From contig NZ_SMFX01000001.1 of assembly GCF_004339085.1 (NCBI RefSeq), positions 943,227 through 1,007,226 on the forward strand: a stretch of DNA of 64,000 nucleotides, in the 5' to 3' direction. A program made the translations under genes and the position numbers. This document shows, piece by piece, positions 35,596 to 43,792 of this stretch. A model generated the notes under the pieces. It saw only the letters and a program-made list of their open reading frames with translations. It did no database searches and was not told the origin of the DNA. Position 1 is the stretch's first letter, and each line of letters opens with the position of its first letter. This DNA is from Thiogranum longum. Its GTDB lineage: Bacteria > Pseudomonadota > Gammaproteobacteria > DSM-19610.

Positions 35596-36549
35596 TTACA
35601 CTCCCAGTTTGCTGCGTGGGTTGAATGCCAGTTCCTGCTCCATCTTGCGATACAGCGCTTTTGCCTCATCGGTATTTGCCGGTGGCAGGACGATCTGCGG
35701 GATAACATAGATGTCACCTGGCGGTGTGCCCGGGATACCCCGGCCTTTCAGGCGCAGTTTCTGCCCGCTGCGGGTGCCTGCAGGGATTTTCAGGTCAACC
35801 GATCCCTTGGGTGTGGGTGTTTTAACCGTCGCACCCAGCGCCGCTTCCCAGGGCGCAACCGGCAGGTCGAGATACAGGTCACGGCCCTCGATACGGTACA
35901 GCGGGTGAGGTTTGAAATTGATCTCGAGGTACAGGTCGCCAGCCGGTCCTTCTCCCATGCCGGGCGAGCCCTGACCGGTCAGCCGGATGCGTTGGCCTTC
36001 CTTGACACCTTTCGGGATCTTGATGTTCAGAGTGCGTTCACGGTTTACCACGTGGCCACTGGCGTCCAGCTCGGGATGGCGCAGGGTAATCGTGCGTGTT
36101 GCACCATTAAAGGCATCTTCGAGATCAATCAGGACCTTGGCATGGTGGTCTTCGCCACGCGCATGGTAGCCGCCGCGCCGCTGTCCACCGCCACGTGCGC
36201 CAGCGAATCCCTGGCCAAACAAGGACTCAAAAAAGTCACTGTAATCGCCGGCGTCACCCGCGGTGAAGCCGCCACCCCCAAATTCAAAGCCGGCATCCCA
36301 GTCCGGTGGCGGGTTGAAATCGGAACCGGCTTTCCAGTTGGCACCCAGTTGGTCATAGGCTGCACGTTTTTCAGGGTCTTTCAGGACTTCGTAGGCTTCA
36401 CCCACTTCCTTGAAGCGTTCCTCGGCGTCGGATTCCTTGCTGACATCCGGGTGATACTTGCGCGCCAGCTTGCGGTAGGCGCGCTTGATCTGATCCTGGG
36501 TGGCGTCACGCTCCACACCCATAATTTTGTAATAGTCTTTGAATTCCAT
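35596..36549 (-). CDS. cbpA: CbpA / DnaJ-class co-chaperone
   Basis: The 317-residue protein has an N-terminal J domain (residues about 4-70 with the HPD triad in YHPDVS), a Gly-rich linker (GGGGFTAGDAGDYSDFF...GARGGGQRRGG) and two C-terminal DnaJ substrate-binding domains (VLIDLEDAFNGATRTI to the C-terminus). It lacks zinc-finger cysteine repeats, so it is of the CbpA type, which stimulates DnaK and may bind DNA. It is the first gene of the six-gene operon and sits 107 bases after the predicted transcript start. Confidence 0.92.
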   Translation of the reverse strand: MEFKDYYKIMGVERDATQDQIKRAYRKLARKYHPDVSKESDAEERFKEVGEAYEVLKDPEKRAAYDQLGANWKAGSDFNPPPDWDAGFEFGGGGFTAGDAGDYSDFFESLFGQGFAGARGGGQRRGGYHARGEDHHAKVLIDLEDAFNGATRTITLRHPELDASGHVVNRERTLNIKIPKGVKEGQRIRLTGQGSPGMGEGPAGDLYLEINFKPHPLYRIEGRDLYLDLPVAPWEAALGATVKTPTPKGSVDLKIPAGTRSGQKLRLKGRGIPGTPPGDIYVIPQIVLPPANTDEAKALYRKMEQELAFNPRSKLGV

Positions 36550-36662
36550 GTACGGCTCCGATGAGCGGCTAGATTATGTGTGCCCGGTAAATGGTGGCGA
36601 GACAGGCCGGTTTCAAGCAGGCCCGGACACAGAGCCGATGACACGGCAGATATTTGCGGGGT

Positions 36663-36705
36663 AGCGTACCATCGGTTGCCGGCCGGGGGTGTCACTTACG
36701 TGACA
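36663..36705 (-). promoter_or_regulatory. Crp/Fnr-type class II promoter for the cbpA-cbpM-ppsA-hdeD-glgP-permease operon
   Basis: The best palindrome of the set, TGTCACTTACGTGACA (perfect six-base arms), lies at 36690-36705. TACGCT (36668 to 36663, minus strand) begins 21 bases after it, aimed at cbpA. In the plus direction the corresponding hexamer is GTCGCA, so the adjacent crp-like gene is probably not activated in the same way; the same site could still autoregulate it. Confidence 0.78.
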
Positions 36706-36776
36706 GGGTGTCCGGTTTTGTTGCCTGTCGCAAGCTGTGCGACAATCCACGTCCGAACATTTCCGGAGCTGCCAGC

Positions 36777-37532
36777 ATGAAAAGGGATATGGCGTACTAC
36801 ACGCACTGCAAGAACCGGCTTGCCCGCTCACCCTTGTTTACCGGTCTGTCAGACGAGCTGATGGACGATATGCTGGAGATGTTCCGGCGCGACAGCTGGC
36901 GCCGGGGCGTGCAGCTGGATCCCTCCCTGTTTCAGCAGCGCCTGTTCCTGTTGGTCGACGGCCGTGTCGAGGTGACGCGTATCAATCCACAGACCGGTCG
37001 CAGCATTACCCTGTTCCTGCTCGGGCCGGGTGACGGCATTGACATGATTACGCTCCTCAACGACAGACCGCATGAAATGACGCCGGTTGCGCTCGATGAT
37101 GTCAGCCTGATTTCTGTACCGCTCGGCGATGCCAGGGCGTGGCTGGAAAAACACCCCGAGTTCAACCGGAATTTCCTGCCTTACCTGGGAGAGCAGATGC
37201 GCAAGCTGGAGGATCTGGCAACCGATCTTGCCCTGCACGACACCATGACACGTCTCGCGCGGCTGATTCTCCGTCACGTGAAGCCCTGTAATAGTGGGCC
37301 CACCACGGGAGAACGTTCATTACACCTGATCAATGACCTGCACGACGAGTCGCTGGCGCGCATGGTCGGCTCTGTTCGGCAGGTCGTGAACCGGCATCTT
37401 CAGCACTGGCGCAAGCAGGGTATTCTGCACAAGCGGCATTTCCAGACCGTGGTGACAGAGCTGGAATCCCTGCAGGACTACGCCGATGAGTCACCGACAC
37501 ACGGTGATACGGAGAAAACAGGCAGCCAGTAA
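36777..37532 (+). CDS. Crp/Fnr-family transcription regulator, proposed controller of the island
   Basis: The 251-residue protein has an N-terminal cyclic-nucleotide-binding-type domain (residues about 20-125), a dimer helix (about 130-165) and a C-terminal winged helix with recognition helix GSVRQVVNRHLQ (R201, Q202, R206). R-Q matches CooA, known to read TGTCA half-sites, whereas Crp and FNR have R-E or V-E. It lacks the Crp cAMP-pocket pattern (GEL...ERSA is here GIDM...RPHE), the four FNR cluster cysteines (only C11 and C171 occur), and the CooA haem ligands. The signal is unknown. The ATG at 36777 follows GGAG eight bases upstream. Confidence 0.87.
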   Translation: MKRDMAYYTHCKNRLARSPLFTGLSDELMDDMLEMFRRDSWRRGVQLDPSLFQQRLFLLVDGRVEVTRINPQTGRSITLFLLGPGDGIDMITLLNDRPHEMTPVALDDVSLISVPLGDARAWLEKHPEFNRNFLPYLGEQMRKLEDLATDLALHDTMTRLARLILRHVKPCNSGPTTGERSLHLINDLHDESLARMVGSVRQVVNRHLQHWRKQGILHKRHFQTVVTELESLQDYADESPTHGDTEKTGSQ

Positions 37533-37545
37533 ATCCTGCCATCAC

Positions 37546-37570
37546 GGCCCTGATTTACGACAGGGTGCTT
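37546..37570 (+). terminator. Weak possible terminator behind the Crp-like gene
   Basis: CCCTG and CAGGG form a short stem with an eight-base loop, followed by TGCTTTATTTT. The stem is only five pairs, so termination is uncertain. It lies between the Crp-like stop and the promoter at 37598. Confidence 0.3.
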
Positions 37571-37597
37571 TATTTTCCCCGGGGTTCCCCTGGTGAT

Positions 37598-37640
37598 TGT
37601 CAGTCAGGTGACAGACCTGCTTCCCGGAATGAGTCACATT
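37598..37640 (+). promoter_or_regulatory. Crp/Fnr-type class II promoter for the 37674 gene
   Basis: The palindrome TGTCAGTCAGGTGACA lies at 37598-37613. CACATT at 37635-37640 begins 21 bases later. The predicted start is near 37647, 27 bases before the GTG at 37674. Confidence 0.74.
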
Positions 37641-37673
37641 ATCCTCATAGAGCGGGTAAGAGGAGGTCGTTGA

Positions 37674-38189
37674 GTGTCTGACATTAATAGCTGTGTGGCG
37701 GTATATGACCTTCAGCAACAGCTCGAAGATTCCATCGCTGCATTGCAGCGCAATGGTTATGATCTGAAAAAAGTGTCTGTTATCGGCAAAGGTGGTTACA
37801 GCGAACAGCACCACTTTGCACTCATCTTGTCCCGGGGTATGCCCAGATTCCACGGAGAGCAGGCTGACTTCTGGAACCGTGTACACGCATTACTTGGCTC
37901 AGCGGGATTTTTCTGGGCGCCGGGTTTTGGCCCGTTTACGGTTGCGGGCGCCATTGTCACCGTATTAACCGGCAAGCCGGACAGAAAGCTGATTGGAGGG
38001 AAACTCCATCGGCTGGGTATGGGTCTCTATGCCGTGGGTCTGTCGGGCGACAGTGCATTGCACTATGAGTCCGTGGTTGACCAGGGCCGCCTGATACTGA
38101 TTGTGCAGGGCCCCCGTGACGAGGTGGAACGGGCCAGTGAAACAATCGCCAGGACAGAAAGTACAGAAATGGCCGTGCACGCCGCCTGA
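37674..38189 (+). CDS. DUF1269-type general stress protein
   Basis: The 171-residue protein begins with GTG at 37674, seven bases after AGGAGG. It has the general-stress 17M/DUF1269 layout: an N-terminal alpha/beta segment (CVAVYDLQQQLEDSIAALQRNGYDLKKVSVIGKG), a central hydrophobic, glycine-rich stretch (residues about 66-105) and a C-terminal segment (LILIVQGPRDEVERASETI). It is the third paralogue in the island and sits directly behind the seventh palindrome. Function is unknown; it could damp membrane or ribosome activity in stress. Confidence 0.72.
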   Translation: MSDINSCVAVYDLQQQLEDSIAALQRNGYDLKKVSVIGKGGYSEQHHFALILSRGMPRFHGEQADFWNRVHALLGSAGFFWAPGFGPFTVAGAIVTVLTGKPDRKLIGGKLHRLGMGLYAVGLSGDSALHYESVVDQGRLILIVQGPRDEVERASETIARTESTEMAVHAA

Positions 38190-38244
38190 TCAATATCCCT
38201 ACTTTCCTCAATCTTGTTTTCCCTCGCTAAAAGGCGCATAAGTA

Positions 38245-38269
38245 ATACCTGAGCATTTTTGTCAGGTAT
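38245..38269 (+). promoter_or_regulatory. IscR type-1-like operator at the suf promoter
   Basis: The 25-bp sequence begins ATACCTGA and ends TCAGGTAT, a perfect eight-base inverted repeat around a nine-base AT-rich spacer. It fits the E. coli IscR type 1 consensus (ATASYYGACT...AGTCRRSTAT) at most positions, with differences near the inner edges. A candidate -35 TTGTTT (38214-38219) and -10 CATAAG (38237-38242) with a 17-base spacer put the operator across the transcript start, a repressing position. No iscR gene is in the window. Confidence 0.68.
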
Positions 38270-38283
38270 TCCTGCAGGGGTTC

Positions 38284-39738
38284 ATGGCGATGGCGGCGAA
38301 CAACAAGGCAGTCAGTGAGCTGGTACAGACGGGTTATGCGCAGGGATTTGTCACCGAGATTGAATCGGACACTCTGCCGCCGGGTCTGGATGAATCCGTC
38401 GTTCGTGCCATTTCCGAGAGAAAGCAGGAACCGGACTGGATGCTGGAGCGCCGGCTCACGGCTTTCCGCCATTGGCAGGGCATGCACGAGCCTGCCTGGG
38501 CGCATGTACACCATGCCCCGATTGATTTTCAGTCGATTTCGTATTACTCCGCACCGAAGCGCAAGGGTAGCGGTCCGGCGAGCCTCGACGAGGTCGACCC
38601 GGATCTGATCGAAACCTATAACCGTCTCGGTATCCCGTTGCAGGAACAAAAGGCGCTCGCCGGGGTGGCCGTGGATGCCGTGTTCGACAGTATTTCTGTG
38701 GCGACGACATTTCAGAGCAGCCTTGCCGGGGCCGGGGTGATTTTCTGTTCCATTTCCGAGGCAATACGTGAATACCCGGAACTGATACAACGCTACCTGG
38801 GTTCGGTTGTCCCGCACACGGATAATTTCTTCGCGGCGCTGAATTCGGCCGTGTTCAGTGATGGCACGTTTGTCTATATACCGGAAGGCGTGCGTTGCCC
38901 GATGGAGTTGTCCACCTATTTCCGTATCAATGAAGCCAACACCGGCCAGTTCGAGCGCACACTGATTGTCGCCGAAGCGGGCAGTCATGTGAGTTACCTG
39001 GAAGGTTGCACGGCACCGATGCGCGATGAAAACCAGCTGCACGCTGCCGTTGTTGAACTGGTTGCGCTGGAAGATGCGCGTATCCGGTATTCCACCGTGC
39101 AGAACTGGTATCCCGGTGATGAGCAGGGTCGCGGTGGTATCTATAACTTTGTGACCAAGCGCGGTGACTGCCGGGGTGACCGGTCACATATCTCCTGGGC
39201 GCAGGTGGAAACCGGCTCGGCCATTACCTGGAAATACCCGAGCTGTATTTTGCGAGGCGATGATTCAATTGGCGAGTTTTATTCCGTGGCAGTAACGCGC
39301 GGCCGGCAGCAGGCTGATACCGGGACCAAGATGATTCACCTGGGGCGTAACACGCGCAGCACCATTGTATCCAAGGGCATTTCTGCGGGGCATGGACAGA
39401 ATACCTACCGTGGTCTGGTGCGCATGAGCGCACGCGCAGCCCATGCGCGTAACCATACGCGTTGCGATTCACTGTTGCTGAATGATCATTGCGGTGCGCA
39501 CACGGTGCCGTATATCGAAGTGCGTAACCCGACCGCCCGCGTTGAGCACGAGGCGACCACATCGAAAATAGCCGAGGACCAGCTTTTCTATTGCCGACAA
39601 CGCGGGATGTCGGAAGAAGACGCCGTGTTCATGATTGTCAACGGGTTCTGCAAGGAAGTGTTCAACGAGTTGCCGATGGAGTTCGCCGTCGAGGCACAGA
39701 CATTACTGAACATCACACTGGAAGGTGCGGTTGGCTGA
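38284..39738 (+). CDS. sufB: Fe-S cluster assembly scaffold SufB
   Basis: The 484-residue protein matches SufB throughout, from [13 protein letters not shown] and [15 protein letters not shown] to the C-terminal [35 protein letters not shown]. It forms SufBC2D with the two next gene products and assembles Fe-S clusters under iron starvation or oxidative stress. The ATG at 38284 follows the IscR-like operator by 15 bases. Confidence 0.95.
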   Translation: MAMAANNKAVSELVQTGYAQGFVTEIESDTLPPGLDESVVRAISERKQEPDWMLERRLTAFRHWQGMHEPAWAHVHHAPIDFQSISYYSAPKRKGSGPASLDEVDPDLIETYNRLGIPLQEQKALAGVAVDAVFDSISVATTFQSSLAGAGVIFCSISEAIREYPELIQRYLGSVVPHTDNFFAALNSAVFSDGTFVYIPEGVRCPMELSTYFRINEANTGQFERTLIVAEAGSHVSYLEGCTAPMRDENQLHAAVVELVALEDARIRYSTVQNWYPGDEQGRGGIYNFVTKRGDCRGDRSHISWAQVETGSAITWKYPSCILRGDDSIGEFYSVAVTRGRQQADTGTKMIHLGRNTRSTIVSKGISAGHGQNTYRGLVRMSARAAHARNHTRCDSLLLNDHCGAHTVPYIEVRNPTARVEHEATTSKIAEDQLFYCRQRGMSEEDAVFMIVNGFCKEVFNELPMEFAVEAQTLLNITLEGAVG

Positions 39739-39761
39739 GCGTATTCGAAAAGGAGTGTGCC

Positions 39762-40517
39762 ATGATGCTGTCTATAAAAGACCTGCATGTCGAAGTCGAA
39801 GGGAAACCTGTTCTGAAAGGTGTTGACCTGAACCTGAATGCAGGCGAAGTGCATGCGATTATGGGTCCGAACGGGTCGGGCAAGAGCACACTTGCGCACG
39901 TGCTGGCGGGGCGTGACGGTTACCGGGTTACGCAGGGCGAGATTTGCTACCAGGGTGAAAACCTGCTGGACATGGATACCGAGACGCGCGCCCGCAAGGG
40001 TGTGTTTCTGGCCATGCAGTATCCGGTAGAATTGCCCGGCGTTAACAACATGACTTTCCTGCGCGAATCACTGAATACTATCCGTTGCGCACGGAATGAA
40101 AGTGAACTGGATGCCGGCAGTTTTATACGCCTGGCGAAGCAACATGCAGAACAACTCGGGCTGGACCCGACTCTGTTGAAGCGTAACGTTAATGCAGGCT
40201 TTTCCGGTGGCGAAAAGAAGCGTAACGAGATTCTGCAGATGGCCCTGCTGGAGCCAGCCCTGGCGATTCTCGATGAGACCGATTCCGGCCTGGATATCGA
40301 TGCGTTGCGCGTCATTTCAGACGGCGTCAATGCGCTGCGCGGTCCGGGCCGCACTATTTTGCTGATTACGCATTACCAGCGTCTGCTCGAGCATATTGAA
40401 CCGGACCGGGTCCACGTGCTGATGGGTGGCCGTATGGTGCGTTCCGGTAATCGTGAGCTTGCGCTGGAGCTTGAACGCAGGGGTTATGGCTGGCTGGCGG
40501 GTGGGATAGCCGCATGA
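39762..40517 (+). CDS. sufC: Fe-S cluster assembly ATPase SufC
   Basis: The 251-residue protein is an ABC-type ATPase with Walker A GPNGSGKST, signature FSGGEKKRNEILQM and Walker B LAILDETDSGLD, typical of SufC. It powers conformational change in SufBC2D. The ATG at 39762 lies six bases after AGGAG; a second ATG follows at once. It overlaps sufD by four bases. Confidence 0.94.
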   Translation: MMLSIKDLHVEVEGKPVLKGVDLNLNAGEVHAIMGPNGSGKSTLAHVLAGRDGYRVTQGEICYQGENLLDMDTETRARKGVFLAMQYPVELPGVNNMTFLRESLNTIRCARNESELDAGSFIRLAKQHAEQLGLDPTLLKRNVNAGFSGGEKKRNEILQMALLEPALAILDETDSGLDIDALRVISDGVNALRGPGRTILLITHYQRLLEHIEPDRVHVLMGGRMVRSGNRELALELERRGYGWLAGGIAA

Positions 40518-41854
40518 CGGACGAACTGACACAGCGGCGCTGGTTCCGGAGCGCGGCAAATCAGGCCGGCCTGGCAGCGGGGCAACGGGCCGACGATTGC
40601 CTTGCAAGGATGCGTCATCATGCAGTTGCATTGCTGGATGCATTGCCGCTGATTGAACGCAAACAGGAAGACTGGCGCTACACGCCAATCGACAGTTTAC
40701 TGGCCGAGGACTGGTATCTCGATGACATTCCTGCCGACCTGTCACCCACTATTGACGGTGACGCGTTTATATCGCCAGCCGACACATGGCGGCTGGTGCT
40801 GGTTAACGGGCGCTTCGCTGCCCACCTTTCCAATGTGGAACACCTTCCGGGTGGCGTCATGTTTGGCAGCCTGCGCGATTACATGAAGCACAGTCCCGGG
40901 CAGGTGGAAAACTGGCTGGGTTCGGTTGCGGGACAGGGAGGTCATCTTTTTAACGCACTGAACAGCGCATTGATCGACGACGGTCTGTTTCTGCATGTGG
41001 CTGAAGGCGTATCTGTCGATCGTCCGATAGCGTTAATTTGTCTCGGTGCTGCCCGCGAGCAGGCCAGCCTGGTACCGGTACGCAATCTCGTGGTGCTCGA
41101 GTCCGGCGCAAAAGCAGAACTGGTCGAGTATTGTACCGGTGAAGCAGAAGCCCGTTATTTTTATAATGGTATAAGTGAGATCCTTCTGGATGCCGGGGCT
41201 GACCTGAGTCACGTCCGCATTCAGAACGAAGCACCTGGCGCCAGGCACCTGGGAAGTGTATTTCTGTCACTTGATGCCGGCAGTCACTATCGCAGTGTGC
41301 CGCTGATGCTGGGTGGTTCCTGGTCAAGGGTGGAATTCCGGATCGGCTTCTGCGATGAAGCTGCCCACTGTGAACTCGACGGTCTGTATACCGTCGGTGA
41401 CGGACAGCTTTCTGATGTGCACATCAATATTGAACACAGCGTGCCATCCTGCAAAAGCCGGGTCAACTTCCGGGGTGTGCTGTACGGAAAGGGGCGTGGT
41501 GTATTTGATGGCTGTATTCATGTGGGCGAGTCTGCGCAGCATACGGATGCACAACTGCGAAATGATAACCTGATGTTGTCCGAACATGCGGAAGTCGACA
41601 CCAAGCCACGGCTGGAAATCGATGCAGACGATGTGGCATGCAGTCACGGTACAACCGTCGGTCAGCTGGATCCGCAGCAGGTGTTTTACCTGCGTTCCAG
41701 AGGGCTGGATGAAGTGGCTGCCCGGACCATGCTGGCGTCGGGATTTGCCGCAGAAATCATTCAGTCGCTCGATGATGAAAGACTTCGTGAAAAAGCAGGC
41801 GCGCTATTGTGCCGCACGCTTGACCTGTCGGGTGCGCGGGAGGCGTCGGTCTGA
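40514..41854 (+). CDS. sufD: Fe-S cluster assembly protein SufD
   Basis: The 446-residue protein is a SufD: an N-terminal helical part (KQEDWRYTPIDSLL), a beta-helix core with NALNSALIDDGLFLHVAEGV, and a C-terminal region (HGTTVGQLDPQQVFYLRSRGLDEVAARTMLASGFAAEII). It pairs with SufB as the scaffold and takes part in iron entry. Start and end overlap neighbouring suf genes closely. Confidence 0.92.
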   Translation: MTDELTQRRWFRSAANQAGLAAGQRADDCLARMRHHAVALLDALPLIERKQEDWRYTPIDSLLAEDWYLDDIPADLSPTIDGDAFISPADTWRLVLVNGRFAAHLSNVEHLPGGVMFGSLRDYMKHSPGQVENWLGSVAGQGGHLFNALNSALIDDGLFLHVAEGVSVDRPIALICLGAAREQASLVPVRNLVVLESGAKAELVEYCTGEAEARYFYNGISEILLDAGADLSHVRIQNEAPGARHLGSVFLSLDAGSHYRSVPLMLGGSWSRVEFRIGFCDEAAHCELDGLYTVGDGQLSDVHINIEHSVPSCKSRVNFRGVLYGKGRGVFDGCIHVGESAQHTDAQLRNDNLMLSEHAEVDTKPRLEIDADDVACSHGTTVGQLDPQQVFYLRSRGLDEVAARTMLASGFAAEIIQSLDDERLREKAGALLCRTLDLSGAREASV

Positions 41855-41856
41855 AC

Positions 41857-42282
41857 ATGGCGAGCCTCGACGACATTGTTGAGAACTTCAACCTTCTCGG
41901 TGACTGGGAACAGCGTTACCTGTATCTCACCGAGCTCGGCAAAAAATTACCTGCCATGCCGGACGAACTGAAGACCGGTGATAATCGCGTCAAAGGCTGC
42001 ATGAGCAAAGTCTGGGTCAGTGCCTGTCATGACGAGGGGGATGCGTCACGCATACGTTTCCACGGAGACTGCGACACCAGTACCATCAAGGGTGTGCTTG
42101 CAATTCTCATTGAACTGGCATCGGGCCGGACTGCCGAGGAGATAGAGAAACTTGATGTCGACGAAGTGTTTGAACGTCTGCACCTCTACGAACACCTGTC
42201 ACCCAACCGTCATGTGGGTGTTTACGCGATTGTTGAGTTAATGAAACAGCAGGTGCGCGGGCTGGCGAAGGAGGTCGCCTGA
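41857..42282 (+). CDS. sufE: Sulfur acceptor protein SufE
   Basis: The 141-residue protein has the SufE fold and the sulfur-accepting cysteine in VKGCMSKVWV (C48). It accepts persulfide sulfur from a cysteine desulfurase and passes it to SufB. The cognate SufS, normally encoded between sufD and sufE, is missing, so another desulfurase such as IscS would have to serve. It ends the four-gene suf operon. Confidence 0.9.
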   Translation: MASLDDIVENFNLLGDWEQRYLYLTELGKKLPAMPDELKTGDNRVKGCMSKVWVSACHDEGDASRIRFHGDCDTSTIKGVLAILIELASGRTAEEIEKLDVDEVFERLHLYEHLSPNRHVGVYAIVELMKQQVRGLAKEVA

Positions 42283-42319
42283 CACCTCAGTTCTGACATG
42301 AATCTTCCGTACAGGTGCA

Positions 42320-43792
42320 TCAGGAAGAACAGCTGACCGAAATACCCTGTGCCCAGTCAGGTGGCTCGGCGGCATAGTGATCAAATTCCGGGTTGTCATC
42401 GAAGGGGTTTTTCAGCAGCGTCATGAGGCGCCCGATTTCGCTGAAGTCCTGTTCGTCTCGCGCCTTGCGGATAGCGTTCTCGGCCAGGTAGTTGCGCAGG
42501 ATATATTTCGGATTGACCTGTTTCATGCGCTGGCTGCGTGCTTCGGGCACGCATTTCTCATGCTCCAGACGCGCCCGATAATGGCGCAGCCAGGTATCGA
42601 TGGCATCGCGGTCGGTAAAAAGGTCGCGCAGTGTTTCGAGACCATTCGGTTCCGATAACTGCCGGAATACCCGCGTGTAGTCGGCGCGGCAGGAGGCCAT
42701 CACCCCGAGCAGGGTTTCACACAGCTCCTTGTCTTCCGGACGGGCGGTTTGCAGCCCGAGTTTTTCACGCATGCGTTCCGCGTAGGCGTCTATGTACAGT
42801 GCCTGGTAGCGGTCGAGGGCTTCGCGGGCCAGCGCTGCGGAAGTTTCCGCTTGTGTATCGATCAGGGGCAGCAGCGCCTGTGCCAGGCAACTGAGATTGA
42901 ACAGTCCGATATGCGGCTGCTGGTCAAAAGCGTAGCGCCCGCTGTGGTCCGAATGATTGCATATAAACCCCGGGTCATAGGCATCGAGAAAACCGAAGGG
43001 GCCATAATCCAGCGTTAATCCCAGCATAGACATGTTGTCACTGTTCATCACGCCGTGCGCAAAACCCACGGCCTGCCACTGTGCAATCAGGTTGGCCGTG
43101 GAGGCGATGGCCGTTTCGAGCAGGGCAAGGAAAGGATTGTCGGATTCCACAAGATCGGGGAAATAGTGCTTCAGCGTGTAGTCGGCCAGCGCACGCAGGT
43201 CATCGTGGCGCTCTTCGTAATACAGGTACTCAAAGCTGCCAAAACGGATATGGGTGGGCGCCATGCGCACCAGCATGGCACCGGTCTCGATTTGTTCCCG
43301 GTATACCTCTTCATCGCTGTCGATCAGGCACAGGGCGCGCGTGGTGGGTATGCCCAGTCCGTGCATGGCTTCGCTGCACAGGTATTCCCGGATCGTGGAG
43401 CGCAGTACGGCACGTCCATCACCGCCGCGTGAATACAGCGTCTTGCCGCCGCCCTTGAGTTGCAGGTCCCAGCTTTGCCCGTCATCGTTGCGTACCTGGC
43501 CGAGCAGAATGGCGCGTCCGTCACCGAGACGTGGCACATACTGGCCGAACTGGTGACCGGCATAGCACATGGCCAGTGGCTGGCAGTCGGGCAGCAGTTG
43601 TTTGCCGGATACGAAGTCGAGGAACTCCGGTGTATTCGCCTGGCCGGGATCCAGGTCGATCAGTGCGGCGGCGTCGGCATTGAAGTGAACCAGGCGGGCG
43701 TTTTCCAGCGGCTGTGGCGAATGCCCGGACAGGCAGATTTCCGGCAGACTGGCGTAGTGGTTTTCGAACCGGAGTTGCTGGAGTGATTTCAT
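42320..43792 (-). CDS. selO: Protein adenylyltransferase SelO (YdiU)
   Basis: The 490-residue protein is a SelO pseudokinase: YAGHQFGQYVPRLGDGRAILLG, LKGGGKTLYSRGGDGRAVLRS, GFAHGVMNSDNMSMLGLTLDYGPFGFLD with the reversed-nucleotide-binding residues, and a C-terminal CSS in which cysteine replaces the selenocysteine of eukaryotic SelO. It AMPylates proteins, with redox-linked targets in E. coli. I use the ATG at 43792; a GTG six codons upstream is possible, and neither has a strong ribosome site. Confidence 0.9.
   Translation of the reverse strand: MKSLQQLRFENHYASLPEICLSGHSPQPLENARLVHFNADAAALIDLDPGQANTPEFLDFVSGKQLLPDCQPLAMCYAGHQFGQYVPRLGDGRAILLGQVRNDDGQSWDLQLKGGGKTLYSRGGDGRAVLRSTIREYLCSEAMHGLGIPTTRALCLIDSDEEVYREQIETGAMLVRMAPTHIRFGSFEYLYYEERHDDLRALADYTLKHYFPDLVESDNPFLALLETAIASTANLIAQWQAVGFAHGVMNSDNMSMLGLTLDYGPFGFLDAYDPGFICNHSDHSGRYAFDQQPHIGLFNLSCLAQALLPLIDTQAETSAALAREALDRYQALYIDAYAERMREKLGLQTARPEDKELCETLLGVMASCRADYTRVFRQLSEPNGLETLRDLFTDRDAIDTWLRHYRARLEHEKCVPEARSQRMKQVNPKYILRNYLAENAIRKARDEQDFSEIGRLMTLLKNPFDDNPEFDHYAAEPPDWAQGISVSCSS

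Noticed and set aside
36690-36705. Palindrome considered as a classical FNR (TTGAT-N4-ATCAA) or Crp (TGTGA-N6-TCACA) site
   Set aside because: The half-sites are TGTCA/TGACA, and no TTGAT or TGTGA pair occurs; the regulator also lacks FNR cysteines and the Crp cAMP motif.
38227-39042. Minus-strand frame opposite sufB and its promoter
   Set aside because: Overlaps sufB and the IscR-like operator; no protein family resemblance.
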